Shown here: one piece after another, positions 16,068-23,719 of the stretch
Layout: the number at the start of each line of letters is the position of its first letter
Position numbering within the stretch: the first letter of the stretch is position 1
Assembly (NCBI GenBank): GCA_040755215.1
Contig: JBFMBG010000004.1
Coordinates: 8,235 to 72,234, forward strand
From: JAIMBK01 sp040755215
GTDB taxonomy: Bacteria > Bacillota > Desulfotomaculia > Desulfotomaculales > Nap2-2B
Reading direction: 5' to 3'
Length of the DNA: 64,000 nt
Notes under the pieces: generated by a model
Databases searched by the model: none
The model's input: only the letters and a program-made list of their open reading frames with translations
Told to the model about the DNA's origin: nothing
Position numbers and translations under genes: made by a program

Positions 16068-16083
16068 TCGCACGGAATTTGCA
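16068..16083 (+). promoter_or_regulatory. Sigma-54-like promoter
   Basis: TCGCAC, five bases, TTGCA matches the TGGCAC-N5-TTGCA consensus with one mismatch, in the -25 G. It lies about 110 bases upstream of the chosen start of the DsrK-like gene and about 70-125 bases downstream of the repeated candidate activator sites, the expected geometry. Confidence 0.6.
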
Positions 16084-16191
16084 TAGAGATCCTTGGGCAA
16101 TGAAGTTTGGGCCGCAAGCATGCCTTTTATGGGGATCCAGGGTAAAGTTAAGAAACTGTTCGCAAACTGTTCGCAAAGGGGGAGAAAAGAC

Positions 16192-17427
16192 TTGGGAACT
16201 ATTCCGGCCGGTAAATTAGATCCCTCCTTCCGGGACGAGATCGTGGTCAGGTTTACCACGGACGGCAAGCCGCTGGATTTTACCAACTGCCTGACTTGCG
16301 GGATGTGCAGCGCCGGCTGCCCGTACAACGGCGTCCACGATCATTCCGACCCGCGGAAATTCGTTACCCAGGTGCTTCTGGGTATGCGCGAGGAGGTGCT
16401 CAATTCTACTTTTATCTGGGCCTGCAACATGTGCGGACGGTGCACCATGCAATGTCCGATGAAGGTGGATATTGCCGGGGTGGTGCGCACCGTGCGGGGC
16501 ATGCTGGTCAGCCGGGGTGTATACGCCCCGGGCTTTCTCCAGGACGTGGTGAACGCCCAGATCAACACGGGGAACCAGATGGAAGTGACCCGGGAAGACT
16601 ATCTGGAAACTCTGGAGTGGATGGCGGAGGAGACCGCCGCCGAACTCGGCGACCCGGACGTCAAAATCGAGGTGGATAAAGAAGGGGCGGATTATTTATT
16701 CCTCTGGGACCCCCGGGAAATCAAATATTACCCCCAGGACATCGCCAGCATCCTGAAGATTTTCTGGGCCGCCGGGGCCAATTGGACCTGCAGCAGCCGC
16801 TGGTGGGACGCCACCCATTACGCCTTGTTCAGCGGCGACGACGAGGCTTCCCGGATCATGGTGCAGCGGATTATGGACGAGTACATCCGCCTGAAGGCGA
16901 AAACGGTGGTGGTCACCGAGTGCGGGCACGCCACCCGCGCCCAGATGTGGGGGCGGAAAGTGTGGCTGCACGCCGACTACCCGGTGATCAGCTTTGTTCA
17001 GCTGCAGGCGCAGTGGATTAAAGAGGGCCGGATCAAGCTCGATCCGACGCGCAACCCCGACCCGGTCACTTTCCACGACCCGTGCAATTCCGTCCGCAAG
17101 GAGGGGATTGTGGAAGAACCCCGCTACATCCTGCAGCACGCCGTGATGGACTTCCGGGAAATGTGGCCCAACCGGGAATACAACTATTGCTGCGGGGGCG
17201 GCGGCGGGCTTTTGTCCATGGGCAAGGATATTTACCCGTACCGGATGGCCAAGGGAAAGCTGAAAGCCGAACAAATTGAAAGAACGGGCGCCAAAATCGT
17301 CGTCACCCCCTGCCACAACTGCTGGGACCAGCTAAACGACATCATCAGGTATTATAAGCTGGATTGCAAATTGAGCCACCTGCACCACCTGGTGAGCAAC
17401 GCCTTGATTTTGCCGGGGAAAAACTGA
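16192..17427 (+). CDS. DsrK/HdrD-like iron-sulfur oxidoreductase
   Basis: About 411 residues. An N-terminal pair of [4Fe-4S] motifs (CLTCGMCSAGCP and CNMCGRCTMQCP) is followed by two CCG-type domains: a degenerate one with ECGHATRAQMW (about residue 244), then DPCNS (about 300) and YCCGGGGGL (about 330) and a terminal TPCHNC. This matches heterodisulfide reductase subunit D and DsrK; a clear paralogue, DsrK, is encoded in this window. It lacks membrane segments. Its redox partner is unknown; being followed by 4-hydroxybutyryl-CoA dehydratase it may accept electrons from acyl-CoA metabolism (inference). The TTG start is chosen for its AAGGGGGAG site; a longer frame begins at 16093. Confidence 0.85.
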   Translation: MGTIPAGKLDPSFRDEIVVRFTTDGKPLDFTNCLTCGMCSAGCPYNGVHDHSDPRKFVTQVLLGMREEVLNSTFIWACNMCGRCTMQCPMKVDIAGVVRTVRGMLVSRGVYAPGFLQDVVNAQINTGNQMEVTREDYLETLEWMAEETAAELGDPDVKIEVDKEGADYLFLWDPREIKYYPQDIASILKIFWAAGANWTCSSRWWDATHYALFSGDDEASRIMVQRIMDEYIRLKAKTVVVTECGHATRAQMWGRKVWLHADYPVISFVQLQAQWIKEGRIKLDPTRNPDPVTFHDPCNSVRKEGIVEEPRYILQHAVMDFREMWPNREYNYCCGGGGGLLSMGKDIYPYRMAKGKLKAEQIERTGAKIVVTPCHNCWDQLNDIIRYYKLDCKLSHLHHLVSNALILPGKN

Positions 17428-17468
17428 TTTCCCCGGCTATATTATTTTCCCCCGGAGGTGTGTCGTTC

Positions 17469-18911
17469 TTGCTGAAGACCGCGCAGGAATATGTGGAAAG
17501 TCTGAAGAATTTCAACCCCCGGATTTTTTTAGGGGGCAGGCAGGTAAAGCTGATGGAAAACCCCACCACGCTGACGGTGATTAAGGCCAACGCCCGCGTT
17601 TACGAACTGGCGCAGGACCCTGCCCGCCGGGAAATAATGACCGCCGTGTCCCCTTACACCGGCGGGCGGATCAGTCGTTGCCTGCACATAGCGCAAAGCG
17701 TCGCCGATCTGGAAAAACGCGCCGAAATGGCCCTGCTGACCAGCCAGATGCTGGGCACGTGCAATTACCGGTGCGTGGGGGCGGATGCCTTAAACGCTTT
17801 GGCCGGCGTGACCTGGGAAATGGACCGCGACCTGGGCACGGATTACCACCAGCGTTTTACTACCTATCTGAAGCACCTGCAGGAAAACGACCTGGCCTGC
17901 AGCGGGGCGGTCACCGACGCTAAGGGGGACCGCAGCAAGAGGCCTGCCCAGCAGCCCGACCCCGACGTTTACGTGCACGTATCGGAGAAGAGGCCGGACG
18001 GGATCGTGGTGCGCGGGGCGAAGGTGAGCCAGAGCGGGGCCATCGGCGCCCACGAAACGGTGGTCATCCCCACCATGGGCATGCGCGAGGGGGAGGAAGA
18101 TTTTGCCGTGGCCTTTGCCGTGCCCAACGGCGCGCCGGGAATTACCTACATTTGTCAATATAATCCGTTTACTGCCGAGCGGGAAGCGGTCTCGGACATC
18201 CGCTACCTGGGCAACCCGGAGTACGGGCAGCGGGAAACCTGCATCATGGTTTTCGACAACGTTTTCGTTCCCTGGGAAAGGGTCTTCATGTGCGGGGAAA
18301 CGAAATATTCCGGCCGGCTGATTGCCCGCTTCGCCAAAACCCACCGGATGAACTGCGGCGGCGCCTGCAAGGTGGGCTTCATCGATTTGATTATCGGGGC
18401 GGCACAGCTGGCCGCGGAATATTCGGGCGTCCAGAAGGCCCCCCACATTGTCGAAAAAATTACGGACATGATCCGGATCAGCGAAACCTCCCGCGCCTGC
18501 ACCATTGCCGCCGCCCTCAAAGGGTCGGAGGAGCCGGCCGGCTCCGGTTTTTACATGCCCAACGACATCTTCGGCAACGTGGCCAAGCTTACCGTGGCGG
18601 ACGGTTTCTGGGAAGTGATGAAGTGGGTGGGCGACATCACCGGCGGGATGGCGGTGACCATGCCCTCTGAAGAGGAACTGAACAACCCCGAATCCGGCCC
18701 CTATGTGCGCAAGTTCATGGGCGCCTCCGCGCCGGCGGAGCTGCGCCTGCGCCTGGCCAAGTTCGTCCAGAACTGGTGCGCGGGCCTGCACGGGGCGGGC
18801 ACCTGGCACGGCGCCGGCTCTCCCCAGGCGCAGAAAATGGTCCTGTATGCCCTGACCGACCTGGAGGAAAAGAAGAAGCTGGCCAAAAACCTGGCCGGGA
18901 TCAAAGAGTAG
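17469..18911 (+). CDS. abfD: 4-hydroxybutyryl-CoA dehydratase / vinylacetyl-CoA isomerase
   Basis: 480 residues, the usual length for this radical FAD/[4Fe-4S] enzyme, which converts 4-hydroxybutyryl-CoA to crotonyl-CoA. The start MLKTAQEYVESL matches AbfD; TTG is chosen for its GGAGGTG site. Cluster ligands are visible as Cys-x3-Cys in GTCNYRCVG (about residues 98-102) and a His/Cys group in THRMNCGGAC (about residues 293-301). The fold is acyl-CoA dehydrogenase-like, related to 4-hydroxyphenylacetate hydroxylases, but those lack the Cys pair. It follows the DsrK-like gene by 41 bases and should share its sigma-54-like promoter. It could serve fermentation of 4-aminobutyrate or succinate, or a related acyl-CoA; no AbfT or AbfH gene is adjacent. 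Confidence 0.88.
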   Translation: MLKTAQEYVESLKNFNPRIFLGGRQVKLMENPTTLTVIKANARVYELAQDPARREIMTAVSPYTGGRISRCLHIAQSVADLEKRAEMALLTSQMLGTCNYRCVGADALNALAGVTWEMDRDLGTDYHQRFTTYLKHLQENDLACSGAVTDAKGDRSKRPAQQPDPDVYVHVSEKRPDGIVVRGAKVSQSGAIGAHETVVIPTMGMREGEEDFAVAFAVPNGAPGITYICQYNPFTAEREAVSDIRYLGNPEYGQRETCIMVFDNVFVPWERVFMCGETKYSGRLIARFAKTHRMNCGGACKVGFIDLIIGAAQLAAEYSGVQKAPHIVEKITDMIRISETSRACTIAAALKGSEEPAGSGFYMPNDIFGNVAKLTVADGFWEVMKWVGDITGGMAVTMPSEEELNNPESGPYVRKFMGASAPAELRLRLAKFVQNWCAGLHGAGTWHGAGSPQAQKMVLYALTDLEEKKKLAKNLAGIKE

Positions 18912-18999
18912 AGGGCCAGCTCTTTTGAACGTTAACTTCTGGAAAGCTTTTTGTAAAATATTTTACTCTTTCAACGGAAAATCTCGCCGGAAAAATTTC

Positions 19000-19028
19000 T
19001 TGACTTTAGGCTTTTCGCGCGCTATAAT
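19000..19028 (+). promoter_or_regulatory. Sigma-70 promoter of tRNA-Gly
   Basis: TTGACT, 17 bases, TATAAT: a near-perfect housekeeping promoter placed 12 bases before the tRNA. Confidence 0.9.
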
Positions 19029-19039
19029 TGATCTGGCGG

Positions 19040-19114
19040 GCGGGTGTAGCTCAATGGTAGAGCATCAGCTTCCCAAGCTGAGGGTTGCGGGTTCGATCCC
19101 CGTCACCCGCTCCA
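19040..19114 (+). tRNA. tRNA-Gly (anticodon CCC)
   Basis: A complete cloverleaf can be drawn: acceptor GCGGGTG/CACCCGC, D-arm TAGCTCAATGGTAGAGCA, anticodon loop TTCCCAA, T-arm with GGTTCGATCCC, encoded CCA end. The CCC anticodon reads GGG glycine codons. Confidence 0.95.
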
Positions 19115-19434
19115 GTTTCTAGTGAAAAACTACCCGGATGGTAGTTTTTTAACTTGCCCCGCACCGTAATATACCTTTGCATTTCCTGAAGACCTTGATC
19201 TTACTCCAGTTTTATGGCAATTTCGGGGCGATCTAAGAATGACCTGCCCTTATGGGCAGGTTTCTTGTTTTTTTCAGGGCGAAAAAAAATTTTTGCCCAG
19301 ACACAATGTGACACTTTTCCCGAAGGGGAATTAGCCGTCCATGTTAAAAAATGGTTTGATCGATCCACAAAATAATTGTTAAATAAATGATTGGGCATTT
19401 ATGTCTTTATTTGCGGGAGAGGAGAATTATTGCC
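19115..19434. other. Intergenic region with a second hairpin
   Basis: Besides the tRNA terminator, a 7-bp hairpin CCTGCCC-TTAT-GGGCAGG at 19243-19260 is followed by a T-rich run (19261-19274), another intrinsic terminator or an attenuator ahead of the transglycosylase gene. No gene is seen. Confidence 0.6.
19126..19150 (+). terminator. Terminator after tRNA-Gly
   Basis: A 9-bp stem (AAAACTACC/GGTAGTTTT) with a five-base loop, whose 3' arm merges into a run of six T residues, 11 bases after the tRNA. Confidence 0.88.
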
Positions 19435-20202
19435 ATGAAAGGGAGTCTACTTAACTGTTTATCAGTCAAGGTAGCCGGAGAAATCCAACAGGTAAAGGCA
19501 TCCAAAAGACAGCTCATCTTCGCGGGGACGTTGTTTGTTCTGTTTTGCCTGTTCGGTACCGCTTTTAGTAAACCTTTGCTAAATGTAAGTAAGCAACTGG
19601 TAAATAATCAGGTAAATGTTCCGGTTGACGACGATCACCCCCCGCAGGATGGTTTGCCGCAGGATGGTTTCCCCCAGGCGGTGCAGGCGGCCGGGGCAGC
19701 GGTAGAAATAGCCGAAGGTTACAGGGAGAAGCCGGTCAACCGCAGAGCCGGCGAACTCCCCTCAAGGGGGGACGTACTCAGAATGCCGGTCAAGAAACAG
19801 GAAACGGGTAATTCCGGGTTTACGCTCCCGCCTACGCCTTACGACCCTATATTTCAGTCGGCCAGCCTCAAGAGCGGTGTGGACGTCAGGCTGTTGAAAG
19901 CCGTAGCCCAGGTAGAGTCCGGCATGAACCCGCAGTGCGTTTCCCATAAAGGTGCTTTGGGCATTATGCAGTTAATGCCGGAAACGGCAAAGCTGCTCGG
20001 GGTCAGCGACCCGTTCGATCCCGGCCAGAATATCCATGCCGGCGCCCTGTATCTCAGCCGGCAAATCAGGCATTTCGGCAGCCTGGATTTAGCCCTGGCG
20101 GCCTATAACGCCGGTCCGAACGCGGTCAGGGAATACGGCGGCGTGCCGCCCTTCCGGGAAACGATCAATTATATCGCCAGAGTGAAAAGCTACCTGGAGT
20201 AG
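19435..20202 (+). CDS. Membrane-anchored lytic transglycosylase (SLT domain)
   Basis: 255 residues. One membrane segment (about residues 28-46, QLIFAGTLFVLFCLFGTAF) anchors it with the enzyme outside. A low-complexity linker with a DGLPQDGFPQ repeat follows. The C-terminal domain (about 150-255) is a soluble-lytic-transglycosylase fold: catalytic Glu in AQVESGMNP, then SHKGALGIMQLMPETA and LALAAYNAGPNAV. It cleaves peptidoglycan glycan strands, and could serve growth, sporulation or remodelling. The start is the ATG following GGAG at 19421-19424; an upstream ATG exists without a clear ribosome site. Confidence 0.88.
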   Translation: MKGSLLNCLSVKVAGEIQQVKASKRQLIFAGTLFVLFCLFGTAFSKPLLNVSKQLVNNQVNVPVDDDHPPQDGLPQDGFPQAVQAAGAAVEIAEGYREKPVNRRAGELPSRGDVLRMPVKKQETGNSGFTLPPTPYDPIFQSASLKSGVDVRLLKAVAQVESGMNPQCVSHKGALGIMQLMPETAKLLGVSDPFDPGQNIHAGALYLSRQIRHFGSLDLALAAYNAGPNAVREYGGVPPFRETINYIARVKSYLE

Positions 20203-20279
20203 CCGGGGCAAATAGGATTTTGCTTTATTTACTCGTTTAGATAAGGTATAATAAGCTAAAGCATTTTGGAGGTGCGGAG

Positions 20280-20450
20280 TTGAAATTCCGGTATACCTCG
20301 CATGCTGAAAAGCAACTCATGGAAAGAAAAATATCTAAAAAGCAAGTCTGCGAAGCAGTGGCCAATCCCGTGAAAAAGGTACACCTGTTAGTCCTGACTG
20401 TTTATAGAACAACAAAAATACAGAAATATTGGAGGGTTAATAATTTATGA
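20280..20450 (+). pseudogene. DUF4258 protein with internal deletion
   Basis: A 56-codon open frame from TTG (GGAGGTGCGGAG ribosome site) ending in an ATGA overlap with the next gene. The first half (MKFRYTSHAEKQLMERKIS then EAVANPVKKV) and the last part (LTVYRTTKIQKYW) match the two ends of DUF4258 proteins, which are normally about 80-100 residues and carry a strand-rich middle. Here the middle is missing and the ends are joined in frame. The protein is therefore probably non-functional, or a miniature form. DUF4258 genes often pair with DUF2283 genes as here. Confidence 0.65.
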
Positions 20451-20668
20451 GAGTGCGTTATGATCCTGAGGCCGATGCTCTCTACATCCGTTTTCGTGAG
20501 GGGTCAATTGAGGAAACTGAAGAAGTATCATCCGGCGTACTTTTAGATTTAGATCCGGACGGAAACCCAATGGGATTAGAAATTCTTGACGCATCCAAAA
20601 AATTAGGGAAGATGCCTTTAACGGTGGAGTTAGAAATGCCTGGGATCGGGAAAAGGCAAGCGCTATAG
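20447..20668 (+). CDS. DUF2283 domain protein
   Basis: A 73-residue protein of the DUF2283 family: RVRYDPEADALYIRFREG, then GVLLDLDPDGNPMGLEILDASK, the typical two halves. It overlaps the DUF4258 remnant by four bases (ATGA). These pairs look like toxin-antitoxin or stress modules, but the biochemical function is not established from sequence. Confidence 0.85.
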   Translation: MRVRYDPEADALYIRFREGSIEETEEVSSGVLLDLDPDGNPMGLEILDASKKLGKMPLTVELEMPGIGKRQAL

Positions 20669-20769
20669 AATCCCGGCGGGTCTCCCCCTTCCTGGGAAGA
20701 AGTGCTTGTTTTTTTTGACCGTCACCCATATAATTTGTATTAAAATAGTTCTCAAGGGGGTTTTGGCAA

Positions 20770-20919
20770 GTGGGTAAACACATTAAAACAGTTGCCCGGC
20801 CGGCTTTACAGTCAACCGTAAAAAACCGTGGTTGCGGGGAGTGCCAGACGTCGTGCCAGTCGGCCTGCAAAACGTCGCTCACCGTCAGCAACCAGGTGTG
20901 CAAAAAGGAACGCCGGTAG
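20770..20919 (+). CDS. scfA: SCIFF peptide (ribosomal thioether peptide precursor)
   Basis: A 49-residue precursor of the SCIFF family (six cysteines in forty-five residues), converted by a radical-SAM enzyme into a thioether-bridged peptide. It reads KHIKTVARPALQSTVKNRGC and GECQTSCQSACKTSLTVSNQ, then VC. It has Cys at 22, 25, 29, 33 and 44. The family normally also has Cys just before Thr38; here it is Leu37, so only five cysteines remain. Cys33 and Thr38, the positions corresponding to the known thioether pair, are kept. GTG start with an AAGGGGG site. The gene is too short for most automatic calls. Its maturase follows 62 bases later. Confidence 0.92.
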   Translation: MGKHIKTVARPALQSTVKNRGCGECQTSCQSACKTSLTVSNQVCKKERR

Positions 20920-20981
20920 TTTTTGATAAAACCTGTCTGCTTTCTTAACACGGATAGGTTTTTCTTTTTTGGTGAGAGATA

Positions 20982-22364
20982 ATGATCCACAAATTTACCG
21001 TCAATGGCGAAAGGTTTGTTCTGGACGTAAACAGCGGCGCCCTGCACCTGGTGGACGAGGTGGTTTGGGATTTGCTGGACGATTACGGCCGGCGGCCGCG
21101 GGAAGAGCTTTTTGCCGCTTGCGCGCAGAAGTATCCGCCGGACGAGGTGGCCGGGGCCCTGGCCGAGATCGAGCAGCTCGCAGCGGAAGGGGCGCTGTTC
21201 AGCGAGGATACCCTGCGGGGCTCCTGGGAGCCGCCGGAGCACGGCATTGTCAAGGCCTTGTGCCTGCACCTGGCCCACGACTGCAACCTGCGCTGCCGCT
21301 ACTGCTTCGGTGCGCAGGGAACTTTTTCCGGGCCGCGCTCTTTGATGCCGGCGGACGTCGGGCGGCGGGCGGTTGATTTTCTGCTGGCTTTTTCCGGGCC
21401 GCGCCGGCACGTCGAAATTGACTTTTTCGGCGGGGAGCCCCTGCTGAATTTTGCGGTCCTCCGGGAGCTGGTGGCGTACGGCCGGGAAAAGGCCGCCCGG
21501 GCGAATAAAGAAATCAAGTTTACCGTTACCACCAACGCCGTCTTGCTGAACGATCAGGTCGGGGATTACCTGGCCGAAAATCAAATCAGCGTTATTTTAA
21601 GCCTGGACGGCCGCCCGCCGGTGCACGACCGGATGCGCGTTTTTCCCGACGGCAGCGGTTCCTATGCCAAAGTGATCGCGAAAATCAGCCGTTTTTTGCG
21701 CGCCCACCCGGACGCGGATTATTACCTGCGGGGCACCTTCACGCGCGCCAACCCGGATTTTGCCGCCGACGTCCTGCATATGGCCGGTCTGGGTTTCACC
21801 AGGATTTCGTTGGAGCCTGTTGTGGCCGTGCCGGGGGAAGGGTACGCCCTGCGGGAAGAAGACCTCCCGGTTGTCTTTGCCGAATACGAGCGGCTTGCTG
21901 CGGAACTGGCCTCCCGGGCGGGGCAGGGGCGGGAGATTGACTTTTACCATTTCAACATCGATTTAGAAGGGGGTCCTTGCCTGCCCAGGCGCCTTTCGGG
22001 ATGCGGCGCCGGTTGCGACTACCTGGCCGTGACCCCGGAAGGGGATCTTTACCCCTGCCACCAGTTTGTGGGGCGCCGGGACTACCTGTTGGGGGATGTG
22101 GAGCGGGGTATAATCAGAAACGACCTGCGGGAATTGTTCCGGCACGCCCACATTTATAACAAAGAGGGGTGCGGGGAGTGCTGGGCCAGGTTCTACTGCA
22201 GCGGCGGCTGCCACGCCAGCGCCCAGGCGTTCAACAACGACATTCATAAACCTTGTCAGTTGGCCTGCCGGTTAATGCAAAAGCGCCTGGAGTGCGCGCT
22301 ATATTACCAGGCAGGGAGGGTCCGGGATCAAAAAGCCGGGGGAGAAGGTACAAAGAAGGCATAA
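20982..22364 (+). CDS. scfB: SCIFF maturase, radical SAM/SPASM enzyme
   Basis: 460 residues. An N-terminal peptide-recognition domain (about 1-85, starting MIHKFTVNGERFVLDVNSGA) is followed by the radical-SAM domain with the [4Fe-4S] motif CNLRCRYCF (about residues 105-113) and FFGGEPLLN (about 150). A C-terminal SPASM domain carries the auxiliary cluster cysteines (GCGAGCDYLAVTPEGDLYPC, GCGECWARFYCSGGC, CQLAC). It installs the thioether in the SCIFF peptide encoded just upstream, using S-adenosylmethionine. The last 20 residues (DQKAGGEGTKKA) run into intergenic repeat sequence. The biological role of the peptide is unknown. Confidence 0.94.
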   Translation: MIHKFTVNGERFVLDVNSGALHLVDEVVWDLLDDYGRRPREELFAACAQKYPPDEVAGALAEIEQLAAEGALFSEDTLRGSWEPPEHGIVKALCLHLAHDCNLRCRYCFGAQGTFSGPRSLMPADVGRRAVDFLLAFSGPRRHVEIDFFGGEPLLNFAVLRELVAYGREKAARANKEIKFTVTTNAVLLNDQVGDYLAENQISVILSLDGRPPVHDRMRVFPDGSGSYAKVIAKISRFLRAHPDADYYLRGTFTRANPDFAADVLHMAGLGFTRISLEPVVAVPGEGYALREEDLPVVFAEYERLAAELASRAGQGREIDFYHFNIDLEGGPCLPRRLSGCGAGCDYLAVTPEGDLYPCHQFVGRRDYLLGDVERGIIRNDLRELFRHAHIYNKEGCGECWARFYCSGGCHASAQAFNNDIHKPCQLACRLMQKRLECALYYQAGRVRDQKAGGEGTKKA

Positions 22365-22515
22365 AGGCACAAAAGTGCACCAGACCAGGGAGGAAAAAGC
22401 ACAGGCATGGGGGAAGCCAAAAAACCCCTCATGCGATCAGGGGACGGTTCTTTTGTCGCATTCTTGTTTTTTTCTCTCTCTGTGCCTTTGTGCCTGTTTA
22501 GCTTTGTGCCTTTTC
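22345..22515. repeat. GGCACAAAG inverted repeat and REP-like motif
   Basis: AAAGGCACAAAAG units near 22352-22378 face TTTGTGCCTTTT units near 22480-22515. Between them GGGGACGGTTCTTTTGTCGC (about 22440-22459) resembles short REP-like motifs common in clostridial genomes, paired with a short inverted stretch. The 3' ends of both convergent genes lie inside the arms. Confidence 0.55.
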
Positions 22516-23364
22516 TTGATAATATTTCAGCGTTTGTCCCAGATTGTACGCCAGGTCAATTAAGTGCACGCAGCCGTTTTGCCCCCCTAGAAGGGCGGCG
22601 ATTTCTTTTTTGCCGGGCGCGGGAGCAAAGGGTTGGCCGATGAGGTGGAGGGCTTCCGTCATGCCTTCTTTGCAGACGTCGTCCGGGCCGCGCAGCATTT
22701 GGGCCCGGGCGCCGGCAATCACGCTGCCGCCGCCGTTTAGCTTGAGCACGAGGCTCAGCTCGTGAAAAGAATCGTGGAAAATCCCGGTTAAAACAAAACC
22801 GCCGGAAGGGTCCCCGGAGGAGTGATTTTCAGGGGAACATTCCGGGGAATATAATGTGTACGAATGGCAACGGCAATAGAGATTGCTAAACCGCTCCTGG
22901 TCGGCGATGTGCTCCAGCCAGGTCTTTTTTACTTTTTCCAGGTTGCTGTAGTACCGGCAGGTGTTCCGGTACATTTCCCGCCAGTAGTCGTCGTAGTCCT
23001 TTGCGGAGGCGTAGCCCCGCTCCTTGATTAAATAGGTCTCCGCCTGGATTACCGCCCGGATGTTCTCCGCAAACAGGTTCTGTTCCAGCTCGTTTTCCCA
23101 CCTGATCTTGCGCAGGTCCCGGCCTGCTTCAAAATAAGCGACAACCCCCACCAGTTCCGGGATTTCCCGGCTTTTGCAAAATTCCCTGCCGCCGGGGGCG
23201 CGGTAAGTTTCCACAATTGCCTCCCGGATGGCAAAAGTATGCGGATCTACCAGCATCTGGACGGACATTTCCCGTTTTGTATCCAGATAGTGTGTTTGGG
23301 CCCGCACGCCTTCCGGGAGTTTTTTCACGGTGCAGAGCCATTGCCGGTTGAAGAGCGCCTTCAC
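22498..23364 (-). CDS. DUF2889-like protein
   Basis: 288 residues. The C-terminus (GGQNGCVHLIDLAYNLGQTL) and the middle (MSVQMLVDPHTFAIREAIVETYRAPG) resemble DUF2889 proteins, whose function is unknown. It contains a Cys-rich stretch (FSNLYCRCHSYTLYSPEC, about residue 172) that could bind a metal. I place the start at GTG, six bases after AAAGGCGGG; a TTG two codons earlier is the alternative. It is convergent with the SCIFF maturase and has no other clear partner. Confidence 0.65.
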   Translation of the reverse strand: MKALFNRQWLCTVKKLPEGVRAQTHYLDTKREMSVQMLVDPHTFAIREAIVETYRAPGGREFCKSREIPELVGVVAYFEAGRDLRKIRWENELEQNLFAENIRAVIQAETYLIKERGYASAKDYDDYWREMYRNTCRYYSNLEKVKKTWLEHIADQERFSNLYCRCHSYTLYSPECSPENHSSGDPSGGFVLTGIFHDSFHELSLVLKLNGGGSVIAGARAQMLRGPDDVCKEGMTEALHLIGQPFAPAPGKKEIAALLGGQNGCVHLIDLAYNLGQTLKYYQEKAQS

Positions 23365-23370
23365 GGCCAA

Positions 23371-23719
23371 CCCGCCTTTCCTGAATTTTTTGCCCTTGGG
23401 TAAAGTCTAACATACCGGATGGAGGTTTTTCAAGGATGTCCCCACCGCCATCTTATGCTTACGAAAAGATTGCCGGCGTATTTTTTCGATTGAGCAGATT
23501 TTTGGTCAAAAACAAGCGAAAAAACTCATAACCTTTGCCTGTATTTACATTTGTTTACTTTACTCGTTGGCAGGTAATGTATTATAATTAACTAGCTTAT
23601 TGCTTAATAGCTGCCAGTTCAGCCATTTAGCAACAAACAACCAGGCCGCGAAAACGGGTATGGCTGGGGAAAGGCAGCCGCGGCCGCTTTTTTGAGCGGG
23701 AAGGAGGTATGGGAGAAGT
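23371..23719. other. Intergenic region with attenuator-like hairpin
   Basis: Divergent promoters are expected here. At 23644-23693 GGCCGCG pairs with CGCGGCC across a 28-base loop and is followed by six T residues, just before the ribosome site of the peptidase gene: an attenuator or terminator in the leader. I compared it by eye with c-di-AMP and c-di-GMP riboswitches and did not find their conserved parts. Confidence 0.5.

Noticed and set aside
23560..23719. c-di-AMP (ydaO) or c-di-GMP riboswitch before the M23 peptidase
   Set aside because: The conserved segments of these classes could not be found by eye; only a terminator-like hairpin is present.
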